From assembly GCA_024403375.1 (NCBI GenBank), contig JAKSRZ010000010.1:1-33175 (forward strand): a stretch of DNA of 33,175 nucleotides, given 5' to 3'. The position numbers and the translations under genes are program-made. Under the pieces are notes generated by a model that had not been told where the DNA came from, made no database searches, and was given only the letters and a program-made list of their open reading frames with translations. The DNA comes from Lachnospiraceae bacterium (lineage in GTDB: Bacteria; Bacillota; Clostridia; Lachnospirales; Lachnospiraceae). Of this stretch, positions 17,500 to 24,286 are shown piece after piece. Position 1 is the stretch's first letter. The number at the start of each line of letters is the position of its first letter.

Positions 17500-17587
17500 T
17501 GTGCTAGGGGCGCTTTTTGCTGAGATACAGGATTCCCTGTTGTCCCTCATGACTTGACCCGGATAATACCGGCGTAAGGAAGCAGAT
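17500..17587 (+). promoter_or_regulatory. TPP riboswitch aptamer (THI element)
   Basis: The THI-box landmarks are present in order: GCTAGGGGCGC (17503-17513), GCTGAGATAC (17519-17528), and the pyrophosphate and pyrimidine binding region 17552-17581 with GGATAATACCGGCGTA. The third helix is very short. P1 can close by TGCT (17502-17505) with AGCA (17581-17584). When thiamine pyrophosphate is bound, expression of thiT should fall. Position between promoter and thiT agrees. Confidence 0.95.
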
Positions 17588-17594
17588 TTATTCT

Positions 17595-17630
17595 AACCTC
17601 CGTAAGCAACATATGCCTATAGGAGGATTT
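17595..17630 (+). promoter_or_regulatory. Riboswitch expression platform: Shine-Dalgarno sequestering hairpin
   Basis: CCTCC (17597-17601) can pair with the thiT ribosome binding site GGAGG (17622-17626), with an inner GCA/TGC pair. GCATATGT upstream of the aptamer (17495-17502) is exactly complementary to ACATATGC (17609-17616) in the loop and would open the hairpin when P1 is not formed. There is no T-run, so control is probably translational. Confidence 0.65.
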
Positions 17631-17635
17631 TTTAT

Positions 17636-18217
17636 ATGAAAAACGAAAAGACAAGAAAACTTGTCGAAGCAGCAGTTATGGTGGCTCTTGCCACAGTTTT
17701 AAGCTTTATCAGAGTTTACAAGATGCCCTGGGGCGGTTCTGTAACACTTCTCTCCATGTTGCCCATCGTGGTTTATTCCATCAGACGCGGCACAGGCTGG
17801 GGTATGATTTGTGCTTTTGTATTCTCTCTTATTCAGCTTCTTCAGGGAATTATTGATGGCCTCTTCGGCTGGGGACTTACTCCTGTCGCTCTCATTGCCT
17901 GCATTTTCCTTGATTACGTTCTTGCTTACAGTGCAATCGGTATTGCAGGCTTCCTTAGAAAGAAGGGGCTTCCCGGATGGATTATCGGTATCAGCTGTGC
18001 AGTAGTATTAAGATTTGGTGTTCATTTCCTTTCCGGCTGTCTCCTTTGGAAGAGCTATGGTGCTCTCTGGGACGGTTTCAGCACAGACAACACCTACCTT
18101 TACAGCCTCCTCTACAATGGAGCTTATATGCTTCCTGAGCTTATTCTTACACTTATTGGTGCAATCGTTCTTTTCTCTGTACCTGCATCAAAGAAGTTCC
18201 TTATCGTTGAGGACTAA
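17636..18217 (+). CDS. thiT: Thiamine ECF transporter S-component ThiT
   Basis: A 193-aa membrane protein that binds thiamine and works with shared EcfA/EcfA'/EcfT subunits encoded elsewhere; none is in this window. Seen: about six transmembrane helices, starting RKLVEAAVMVALATVLSF, then GGSVTLLSMLPIVVYSIRRG, GWGMICAFVFSLIQLLQG and WIIGISCAVVLRFGVHFLSG, all typical of ThiT (YuaJ). The TPP riboswitch upstream independently supports a thiamine role. The start is 9 bases after GGAGG at 17622-17626. It converges on thiN, with a terminator between them. Confidence 0.96.
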   Translation: MKNEKTRKLVEAAVMVALATVLSFIRVYKMPWGGSVTLLSMLPIVVYSIRRGTGWGMICAFVFSLIQLLQGIIDGLFGWGLTPVALIACIFLDYVLAYSAIGIAGFLRKKGLPGWIIGISCAVVLRFGVHFLSGCLLWKSYGALWDGFSTDNTYLYSLLYNGAYMLPELILTLIGAIVLFSVPASKKFLIVED

Positions 18218-18236
18218 TTTTTTCAAGACTACGAAA

Positions 18237-18268
18237 AGGGCGGTTCAAATCAGAACCGCCCTCTTTTT
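18237..18268. terminator. Terminator between convergent thiT and thiN
   Basis: A perfect 10-bp stem (18237-18246 and 18253-18262, loop of 6) is followed by CTTTTT on the plus strand and by TTTTCG on the minus strand. It may serve both genes and lies just beyond the thiN stop. Confidence 0.87.
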
Positions 18269-18893
18269 ACATCTTTGACAGCACAATCATCATTGTGCCT
18301 TCTTTTATTTCAAATTCGGCTTCGGCTTTCTCCCATTCGTTGCTTGTGCCTATAGGGAAATCACCTGTAAGAGATGCATCTTCCAGCTCATACTGTGTAC
18401 CGGAAATCTTTACTCCGCTGCACGCATCCGAAAGAGCAAACAACGATACGGCCATAGCCTCATTTTTTTGTATTTTTATGCTTTCGTTCTTTCCGCCCGT
18501 CAGAAAATAAAATTGTACTCTTTCATCAAGCAAAGATACCTTTAATCCATTTTCTGAAGCAAATCTGCAGGTCTGAATATTGGCAAACGCATGATCGAAA
18601 CGTCCGCCCCAGGCACAGGTGAGGATTATCTCATCAAACCCTCTTTTTATAGCCTCTTTAACAGCAAAATGAGTATCTGTATCATCCTTTTCGTGAGGAA
18701 GGGTTATTGTGGAAAGTTCTTTCGGTCTGTCTCCAAGATATGAATCAAAATCACCTATAAGAAGGTCTACCTTTGCATCCATTTTTCTTGCCCATTCCAG
18801 GCCCTTATCACAAGCAATAACAAAATCCTCTGAGTTCGGGACTAAACATTCAGAATAGTCACCTCCGGAAATAATAACACATCTGCCGGCCAT
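18267..18893 (-). CDS. thiN: Thiamine pyrophosphokinase
   Basis: A 208-aa enzyme that transfers pyrophosphate from ATP to thiamine, giving the cofactor TPP. Seen: CVIISGGDYSE at the N-terminus, GDFDS at 47-51, DDTDT at 70-74 and GGRFDH at 96-101, which are the metal and substrate-binding motifs of the family, followed by the C-terminal beta-sandwich half. It is the third gene of birA-bioY-thiN with 13-base gaps, so it is probably transcribed from the birA promoter rather than under the TPP riboswitch that controls the facing thiT. Together ThiT and ThiN import and activate salvaged thiamine. Confidence 0.95.
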   Translation of the reverse strand: MAGRCVIISGGDYSECLVPNSEDFVIACDKGLEWARKMDAKVDLLIGDFDSYLGDRPKELSTITLPHEKDDTDTHFAVKEAIKRGFDEIILTCAWGGRFDHAFANIQTCRFASENGLKVSLLDERVQFYFLTGGKNESIKIQKNEAMAVSLFALSDACSGVKISGTQYELEDASLTGDFPIGTSNEWEKAEAEFEIKEGTMMIVLSKM

Positions 18894-18906
18894 AATAGTC
18901 TCCTGC

Positions 18907-19491
18907 TTATCTTTGGAATCTCTTTACTACATTCGCAAGGACAGGCCCCAGAACAACGGCGATAACGCACTTGATTGCATCTCCGGGAAGGAAGGGAATA
19001 ACGCAATAAGTCAGTGCTGTCTCCAGAGTTTTTCCTTCGGATATAAGAAGGAACCATGCAGTGCCGAAGAAGTAAAGAACAACGTTACCAACAATCATGC
19101 CTGCCACCCCTGTAACGTAAAACATTACAGTGCCAAGCTTTGATTCTTTATTCTTTATCTTACACTTTTCTCCGAGAATTGCAAATGCTCCCACAATAGC
19201 GGAAAGGAATAAATATCCGATAAGGTATCCGCCTGTAGGTCCGAACAGCTTTCCGGGGCCTGCTCCCCAGTTTGAAAATACGGGAACTCCCACAAGTCCG
19301 AGTAAAAGGTATATACCTACACTGGCTGTAGCTCTTACGGGGCCCAAAGCAAATGCCGCAATCATTACGATCATTGTGGCAAAAGAAATGGGGATGGGGC
19401 CAATGTTAATGCTGAAGGGTGCAACTACTCCAAGTACTGCTGCAAACATGGCTATTACAACCATATTATAAACATAATTCTTATTTTTCAT
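18907..19491 (-). CDS. bioY: Biotin ECF transporter S-component BioY
   Basis: A 194-aa membrane protein that captures biotin for import. Seen: about six transmembrane helices and the BioY landmarks GPIPISFATMIVMIAAFALGP, GVPVFSNWGAGPGKLFGP and GPTGGYLIGYLF. The start is the ATG at 19491; a TTG seven codons earlier would overlap the birA stop region and is less likely. It lies 13 bases after birA, and biotin ligase/repressor next to biotin uptake is a common arrangement. No biotin synthesis genes are in view, which suggests biotin salvage. Confidence 0.94.
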   Translation of the reverse strand: MKNKNYVYNMVVIAMFAAVLGVVAPFSINIGPIPISFATMIVMIAAFALGPVRATASVGIYLLLGLVGVPVFSNWGAGPGKLFGPTGGYLIGYLFLSAIVGAFAILGEKCKIKNKESKLGTVMFYVTGVAGMIVGNVVLYFFGTAWFLLISEGKTLETALTYCVIPFLPGDAIKCVIAVVLGPVLANVVKRFQR

Positions 19492-19504
19492 TTTCTCGTC
19501 TCTT

Positions 19505-20497
19505 TCAATCAAGTTTTACACTGATTTCACCACTTGATAGAAAACTCTCTCGGCCGTCCTTATGGCGAACATGCAGATGACAATCATTATCGATTCCCAG
19601 AACAAGAACCCTTTCATCCTCCAGCTTTTCGTGATCGGAAGACATGATTGTTACCTCTTTTCCGATCACAAAGCATCTTTTTTCGTAATCCTTCATGTAT
19701 GTTTTCTGTTGCAGTTCTTTGTAATACTGCATAAAACGGATTACGATTTCGGATACTACAAGGTTTCTGAGATTCTCTCTGGAAATATTGTCCTCATAAA
19801 CAGCACCTGCAATATGTTTTATATCTGTCGGGAAACCGCCTTCTGGTTCGTACAAATTGATACCGATACCCACGACAACATATTCCATCATGCCATCCTC
19901 AAAGGAAGTAGCACCTTCAGTAAGGATTCCTGAAATCTTTTTTTCACGGATCCACACATCGTTTACCCACTTGATTTTAGTCTCGTAGCCGGTAATATAT
20001 TCAAGTGCTTCTGCTTCCGCAGTAACCGCAAGAGTGGTAAGATTCACCGCCTCTTCTGCTCTTACTTCAGGATGGAGAAGCAATGAAAAATATATTCCGG
20101 TATTATCGGGAGAATAAAAGCTGCGTCCTTTACGCCCTTTTCCTGCGGTCTGATGGGCTGCCACAACAAGCAGATTTTCCTTTCCCACCTTTGCTGAAAA
20201 TCCTTTTGCCACCTCATTTGTGGAGTCAACTTCCTGCTCGCATACTACTCCCAGACTAAAACCGGCATCCTTCAGGCGATTGGCAATAAATGACTGTGAA
20301 AGCACATCTGCGGAAGTTTTAAGTGTATATCCCTTATTGCTTACCGCTTCTATTTCGTACCCCTCATTCTGCAGAGCCTTAATAGCTTTCCATACGCCTG
20401 CTCTGGTACATTTGCATCTTTCCGCCATTTCCTCTCCGGATATGGCTTCGCCTTTGTTTTCCTCAAGCATCAGTAATATTTGCTCTTTAATTAACAT
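19505..20497 (-). CDS. birA: Biotin-protein ligase and biotin operon repressor BirA
   Basis: A 330-aa bifunctional protein that forms biotinyl-AMP and attaches biotin to carboxylases, and in its biotinyl-AMP-bound dimer represses biotin genes. Seen: an N-terminal helix-turn-helix (about 1-60, AISGEEMAERCKCTRAGVWKAI), the ligase loop GKGRKGRSF (119-127), KWVND (176-180) with the catalytic lysine, VVGIGINLY, and a small C-terminal SH3-like domain. The start MLIKEQI is chosen over an ATG 26 codons upstream, which would place the operator inside the coding region. It leads birA-bioY-thiN behind an inverted repeat of BirA-box type, predicting autorepression. Confidence 0.95.
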   Translation of the reverse strand: MLIKEQILLMLEENKGEAISGEEMAERCKCTRAGVWKAIKALQNEGYEIEAVSNKGYTLKTSADVLSQSFIANRLKDAGFSLGVVCEQEVDSTNEVAKGFSAKVGKENLLVVAAHQTAGKGRKGRSFYSPDNTGIYFSLLLHPEVRAEEAVNLTTLAVTAEAEALEYITGYETKIKWVNDVWIREKKISGILTEGATSFEDGMMEYVVVGIGINLYEPEGGFPTDIKHIAGAVYEDNISRENLRNLVVSEIVIRFMQYYKELQQKTYMKDYEKRCFVIGKEVTIMSSDHEKLEDERVLVLGIDNDCHLHVRHKDGRESFLSSGEISVKLD

Positions 20498-20530
20498 ATG
20501 AATCGATTCCTTTATTATTTGCGCATGATA

Positions 20531-20559
20531 TATATAACACATAAAAAGCGAATTGTAAA
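20531..20559 (-). promoter_or_regulatory. birA: Promoter of birA-bioY-thiN
   Basis: On the minus strand TTTACA (20554-20559), a 17-base spacer and TATATA (20531-20536), preceded by TGT as an extended -10, make a good sigma-A promoter. The -35 lies inside the downstream half of the inverted repeat. Confidence 0.72.
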
Positions 20560-20589
20560 CTCCATTTGTTTTCAAGTTTACAATTCGCT
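20547..20589 (-). promoter_or_regulatory. birA: Predicted BirA operator (perfect 14-bp inverted repeat, 15-base spacer)
   Basis: AGCGAATTGTAAAC (20547-20560) and GTTTACAATTCGCT (20576-20589) are exact inverted repeats. The core TTGTAAAC...GTTTACAA matches the known BirA half-site (TTGTAAACC/GGTTTACAA) except for the innermost base, with slightly short spacing. On the minus strand it is followed by TTTTT, so the same element can end the upstream glycosyltransferase transcript. Confidence 0.82.
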
Positions 20590-20595
20590 AATCAG

Positions 20596-21735
20596 TTAAC
20601 CTTGAATTACTTCATAGAACTTTTCCATTGCATCCTGATTATACTTTTCTTCGTTGAACTCATAGTCTGAAGGCACCTCACCATTGATAAAGGATTTCAT
20701 TGCCTTATACAGACCCTCTTCATCATTTTTGCAAACAAGTTGACCGTCTTCGGTACAGCAGCCTTCAACAGTAGAAAAGTCCCCCAGAATTATAGGCATT
20801 TTCAGTGCTCTTGCCTCTGCCACTACCATGGGCTGCCCTTCATGCAAAGAAGGAAGAATGAAGCAATCGCATTTTTTCATTATTGCATATGGATTCATCA
20901 CCAATCCCGGCTGATAAACAACATTTTTTATTCCAAGAGTATCAGACAGTGCCCTTTCTTCATCAAGCAATGGCCCTTCCCCCAGAATAATCAGCCTTAC
21001 TGACTTATTTTCGTCATAAACTCGCTTAAAGGCTTTTATGAGGGCTGAATGGTTCTTTTCCACGCTGCATCGTCCCACGGATATAAAACTTATGCAGTTT
21101 TTTTCCGGTTCAAAGGCCCCAGCCTCTTCTGCCATTTTATATACTCGATCCGTTGTAGCAAGATTGGGTACAAAAACAAACTTGTCTTCGGGAATACCGT
21201 ATTTTTCGCAAAGATTATGCTTATTGACCTCATTAACCCCTGCACCACAGGATACTATTGCGTCAAATGAACCATACTCCTTAAAGTTCCTTTTAAGCCA
21301 GGGAGACCTTGTCTCATACTCGGACATCATGTCGTTGTGGAGCCATATGCATTTCTTTCCCTTCATGCCTGTAAGGAAGTGATTATAGTACAGGTTATAA
21401 CCGTCAAAGTCTATGACACAATCAAAATCCTCGCTTCCAAGAAGGCTTTTTCTGTCCCTGTCAATAAATCTCTGATAGCCTTTTGTTTTGGAATTTATCA
21501 GATCGGTTTTACGAACAAGCTGCTCATACATCATCCCCATAAAGGTAGTACGCTTGCAGATTACACGGACATTGGAATTGATTTTCTCTGCAACACCGGA
21601 ATTTCGGAATTTCTTGTCGTAGACCATAATAAGCGTCACAGAATGTTTTGAAAAATCAATGCTGTCCAACAAGTTCACCAGTGCTGTGCTTATGCCATTA
21701 TTCTTCAATTTTCCTCTGAAAATCAAAATCTTCAT
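20596..21735 (-). CDS. GT4 family glycosyltransferase, stand-alone
   Basis: A 379-aa GT-B fold, retaining glycosyltransferase of cytoplasmic or membrane-peripheral type. Seen: LIFRGKLKNNGISTALVNLL at the N-terminus, CIWLHNDMMSEYE, ISVGRCSVEKNHSALIKAF (sugar-nucleotide domain) and the E-x7-E pair Glu299/Glu307 in EGQPMVVAE. Its sequence follows the C-terminal half of the neighbouring 844-aa protein from end to end (RGK-LNNGI, LHNDMM, FILPS-HEGQP, DFS-V). The two are evidently duplicates, and this one lacks the glycerophosphotransferase half. The start at 21735 lies 4 bases after the upstream stop, with CGGAG inside the preceding gene, implying translational coupling. It probably adds a sugar to a surface polymer. 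Confidence 0.9.
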   Translation of the reverse strand: MKILIFRGKLKNNGISTALVNLLDSIDFSKHSVTLIMVYDKKFRNSGVAEKINSNVRVICKRTTFMGMMYEQLVRKTDLINSKTKGYQRFIDRDRKSLLGSEDFDCVIDFDGYNLYYNHFLTGMKGKKCIWLHNDMMSEYETRSPWLKRNFKEYGSFDAIVSCGAGVNEVNKHNLCEKYGIPEDKFVFVPNLATTDRVYKMAEEAGAFEPEKNCISFISVGRCSVEKNHSALIKAFKRVYDENKSVRLIILGEGPLLDEERALSDTLGIKNVVYQPGLVMNPYAIMKKCDCFILPSLHEGQPMVVAEARALKMPIILGDFSTVEGCCTEDGQLVCKNDEEGLYKAMKSFINGEVPSDYEFNEEKYNQDAMEKFYEVIQG

Positions 21736-21739
21736 TGAA

Positions 21740-24274
21740 TCATGCTCCGATAGCACTTATAAACTGCTGATATGCTTCCTCGTTGTATTCTTTATAGTCG
21801 AAATGATATCCTGCAGGAACTTCACCCTTTATAAACGCACAAAGTCCACCGTAAATATCCTCCTCGCTCTGCCCGATGACCAACTGTCCGTTTTCTGTAA
21901 GAACACCATTTACCGAAGAAAAATCGGAAACAATAATAGGCAGGTGAAGCGTTCTCGCTTCATGAACCACTACCGGCTGTCCTTCATGGTGTGACGGCAA
22001 AATGAAGCAATCGGAATTCTTTAATACGATGTAAGGATTTATGCAGAAGCCCGGCATAAAAATGTGTTCTGTCATTTTGAGTTTTGAAATCAGGTCGAGC
22101 AATTCTTCCTTAAGGGGTCCGTCTCCGAGAATATACAAATATGTGTCCGGATTTTCCTTATTTAGACGTGCAAAGGCTCTGATTAACGCTTCCTGATTCT
22201 TTTCAATGCTGAGGCGGCCTATTGTCACAAATCTGATGTTCCTGCGTCCCTGTTTCCCGGTTTCAGGCGTAAAGGGCATATATTCCTCATCAAACTCTTC
22301 TCTCACCAGTTCACCGTTTTCCCAGTGCTCCGTAAAATAACTCTCAGAAACAAGATATCGCTTATTTCCGTTTTCATCCACCGGAACATCCTGAGCAGAT
22401 TTCTCAAGTACTCTCTCAAAATTGATAACATTGTTTGCCTGAGTAAGTTTCTCACCTTTAATAAACTTCGGAACCAGCTTCTCCCTGTTTACATCCATGA
22501 TTTCCCTGCCGCATGCCACAACTCCGTCATAAAGATCATAGATTTTGAAGATTTTCATAAGCCACTCATACTTGATGGAATATTCCTCCATCATGTCATT
22601 ATGGAGCCAAACATATTTGGGCTTATCTGTGTTCTGAAGCAATAAGAGCTGATAAAAATAGTTATAGCCCTCATAATCCACAAGAATATCAAAATTACAG
22701 CCAGGATAGCATCTGTCCCACTCTCTCTTAAAAATGGGCTTATAGATGTTCTTCATTCCAAAGCGATTTGTAAGTCGATAATTTATGTTTTCCGGGATTG
22801 TCATGTTATATGTGCTGTTTCTGTAAATGACACGCACATTGGGATTGATATTCTGATAGCTCTTGGTTTTACTGTCTTCCGGGCATCTGGCAATCATAAC
22901 CGTAACGTCATACTTATCATAATCAATAGCATTCAGAAGATTAATAAAGGCCGTAGTGATACCGTTATTAAGCATTTTACCACGCGAAATGAAGATGCGT
23001 TTCTTATCATGTCTGCACTTTGTAATCTTGTAGTTCTTTGTCTCGTTAAAGAAAGCGATATCAATGATTTTCTTCGACACACCGCCTTCTTTTACTGCGG
23101 CCGCATATTCTGCCACCTGATCATACTTTTCCTTCCACTGTTTTTCCACCTCAGAAAGGTTGTTAATAAGCTTTGAAAGGTCTGTAATGTTCTCCGCAAC
23201 AGGTCCCGGAAGGTGATCAAGACCGTGGTACATTCCACGCTGTTCCTTGTAGCTTTCCACATCTTCAATGAAGAAAAGAACAGGTCTTCCTGTGGAGAGA
23301 TAATCGTAGAAAATGCTTGAAAAGTCGCTGATAAGCACATCCGTCACGTTAAGAATCTCATTGGCATCCATCATGGCCGGAACGATAAAATCCTTATCCA
23401 GCTTCTCTTTTGCCAGCTGATAAACACGCTGATGCGGCTTAATCAGTATCTGGTACTTATTCGTATCTATAAGCTTTTCCAGCTTCTCCTTAAACTCAAA
23501 ATAAACGTCCACACTTGCATCTGCGTGAGCGTAGTTTTCCCCCTTCCAGGTGGGTGCATATAAAATAATTTTCTTGTTGGGATCAGGATTTACGCCAAAG
23601 GCAGAAAGCTTTTTGAAAATATCTTCTCTGGAAAATCTGAACAGAATATCAAGTCGGGGATATCCCTCCTCAATAATGCTTCCTTCGTAAAGCCCCTCAA
23701 GCTTGTAAGCCTTTTTGTAAATCTCCGTAAGAAACGGATTCGCAGAAATCATGTAATCTGTTGCCAGGAAGTTTTTAAGCACATTGCTGACTTCTATGGC
23801 ACCATTAGGCATATCAAAGCCCAAGGATTTAAGCGGAATGCCGTGCCATGTATTAAGGTAAACCTGTCCTTCCTTTTTTGTATAGAAGGAAGGGAAAGAC
23901 ACATTGTTTACAAGGTATTTTGCGGATGCAAGTGCCTTTATGTAATCTGTGTAGCCATAGTGAATAAAGCGTACATTTTTGTACGCTTTATACTCAGCCT
24001 TAAGTCGCTTCATCTCATCTTTGTTTTCAATGGCCCAGACATGAGTGAAGTTATCCATTCTCTTGTCATTCAATGCCTCAAGGAAAATAGCATAGGGACC
24101 ACAAAGCATGCCGCGTCCAAAAAAGGCCTCATAAAGAATTACGTTTTCTTTAAGAGCAAGCTTTTTGTAATAGCCGGCATACATTGTACGTCTTATCATA
24201 TTACGGCTTAAATAGTTTTTCACAAACTTAAAGCCGCCTTTAATCATTTTAAGAACTTTTTTTACAATATTCAT
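21740..24274 (-). CDS. Fusion: CDP-glycerol glycerophosphotransferase-like plus GT4
   Basis: An 844-aa two-module enzyme. Residues about 30-415 match the TagF/TagB-type polyglycerol-phosphate transferase family: YLNTWHGIPLKSLG with His144, ILYAPTWKG, ILIKPHQRVY, and SDFSS at 316-320 in VLISDFSSIFYDYL. Residues about 425-844 are a GT4 glycosyltransferase: RGKMLNNGITTAF, VWLHNDMMEEY, FVTIGRLSIEKNQEAL and E-x7-E Glu764/Glu772 in EGQPVVVHE. A basic N-terminus without transmembrane helix suggests peripheral membrane binding. It is the middle gene of three, 12 bases after the 822-aa paralogue. The likely job is building a glycosylated glycerol-phosphate polymer (teichoic-acid-like); donor and polymer are inferred. 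No tagD-like CDP-glycerol synthesis gene is in view. Confidence 0.88.
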   Translation of the reverse strand: MNIVKKVLKMIKGGFKFVKNYLSRNMIRRTMYAGYYKKLALKENVILYEAFFGRGMLCGPYAIFLEALNDKRMDNFTHVWAIENKDEMKRLKAEYKAYKNVRFIHYGYTDYIKALASAKYLVNNVSFPSFYTKKEGQVYLNTWHGIPLKSLGFDMPNGAIEVSNVLKNFLATDYMISANPFLTEIYKKAYKLEGLYEGSIIEEGYPRLDILFRFSREDIFKKLSAFGVNPDPNKKIILYAPTWKGENYAHADASVDVYFEFKEKLEKLIDTNKYQILIKPHQRVYQLAKEKLDKDFIVPAMMDANEILNVTDVLISDFSSIFYDYLSTGRPVLFFIEDVESYKEQRGMYHGLDHLPGPVAENITDLSKLINNLSEVEKQWKEKYDQVAEYAAAVKEGGVSKKIIDIAFFNETKNYKITKCRHDKKRIFISRGKMLNNGITTAFINLLNAIDYDKYDVTVMIARCPEDSKTKSYQNINPNVRVIYRNSTYNMTIPENINYRLTNRFGMKNIYKPIFKREWDRCYPGCNFDILVDYEGYNYFYQLLLLQNTDKPKYVWLHNDMMEEYSIKYEWLMKIFKIYDLYDGVVACGREIMDVNREKLVPKFIKGEKLTQANNVINFERVLEKSAQDVPVDENGNKRYLVSESYFTEHWENGELVREEFDEEYMPFTPETGKQGRRNIRFVTIGRLSIEKNQEALIRAFARLNKENPDTYLYILGDGPLKEELLDLISKLKMTEHIFMPGFCINPYIVLKNSDCFILPSHHEGQPVVVHEARTLHLPIIVSDFSSVNGVLTENGQLVIGQSEEDIYGGLCAFIKGEVPAGYHFDYKEYNEEAYQQFISAIGA

Positions 24275-24286
24275 ATGACTTACCGA

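Noticed and set aside
20547..20589. Simple terminator only
   Set aside because: The T-run allows termination, but the exact BirA half-site core and overlap with the birA -35 make an operator the better explanation; both functions are possible.
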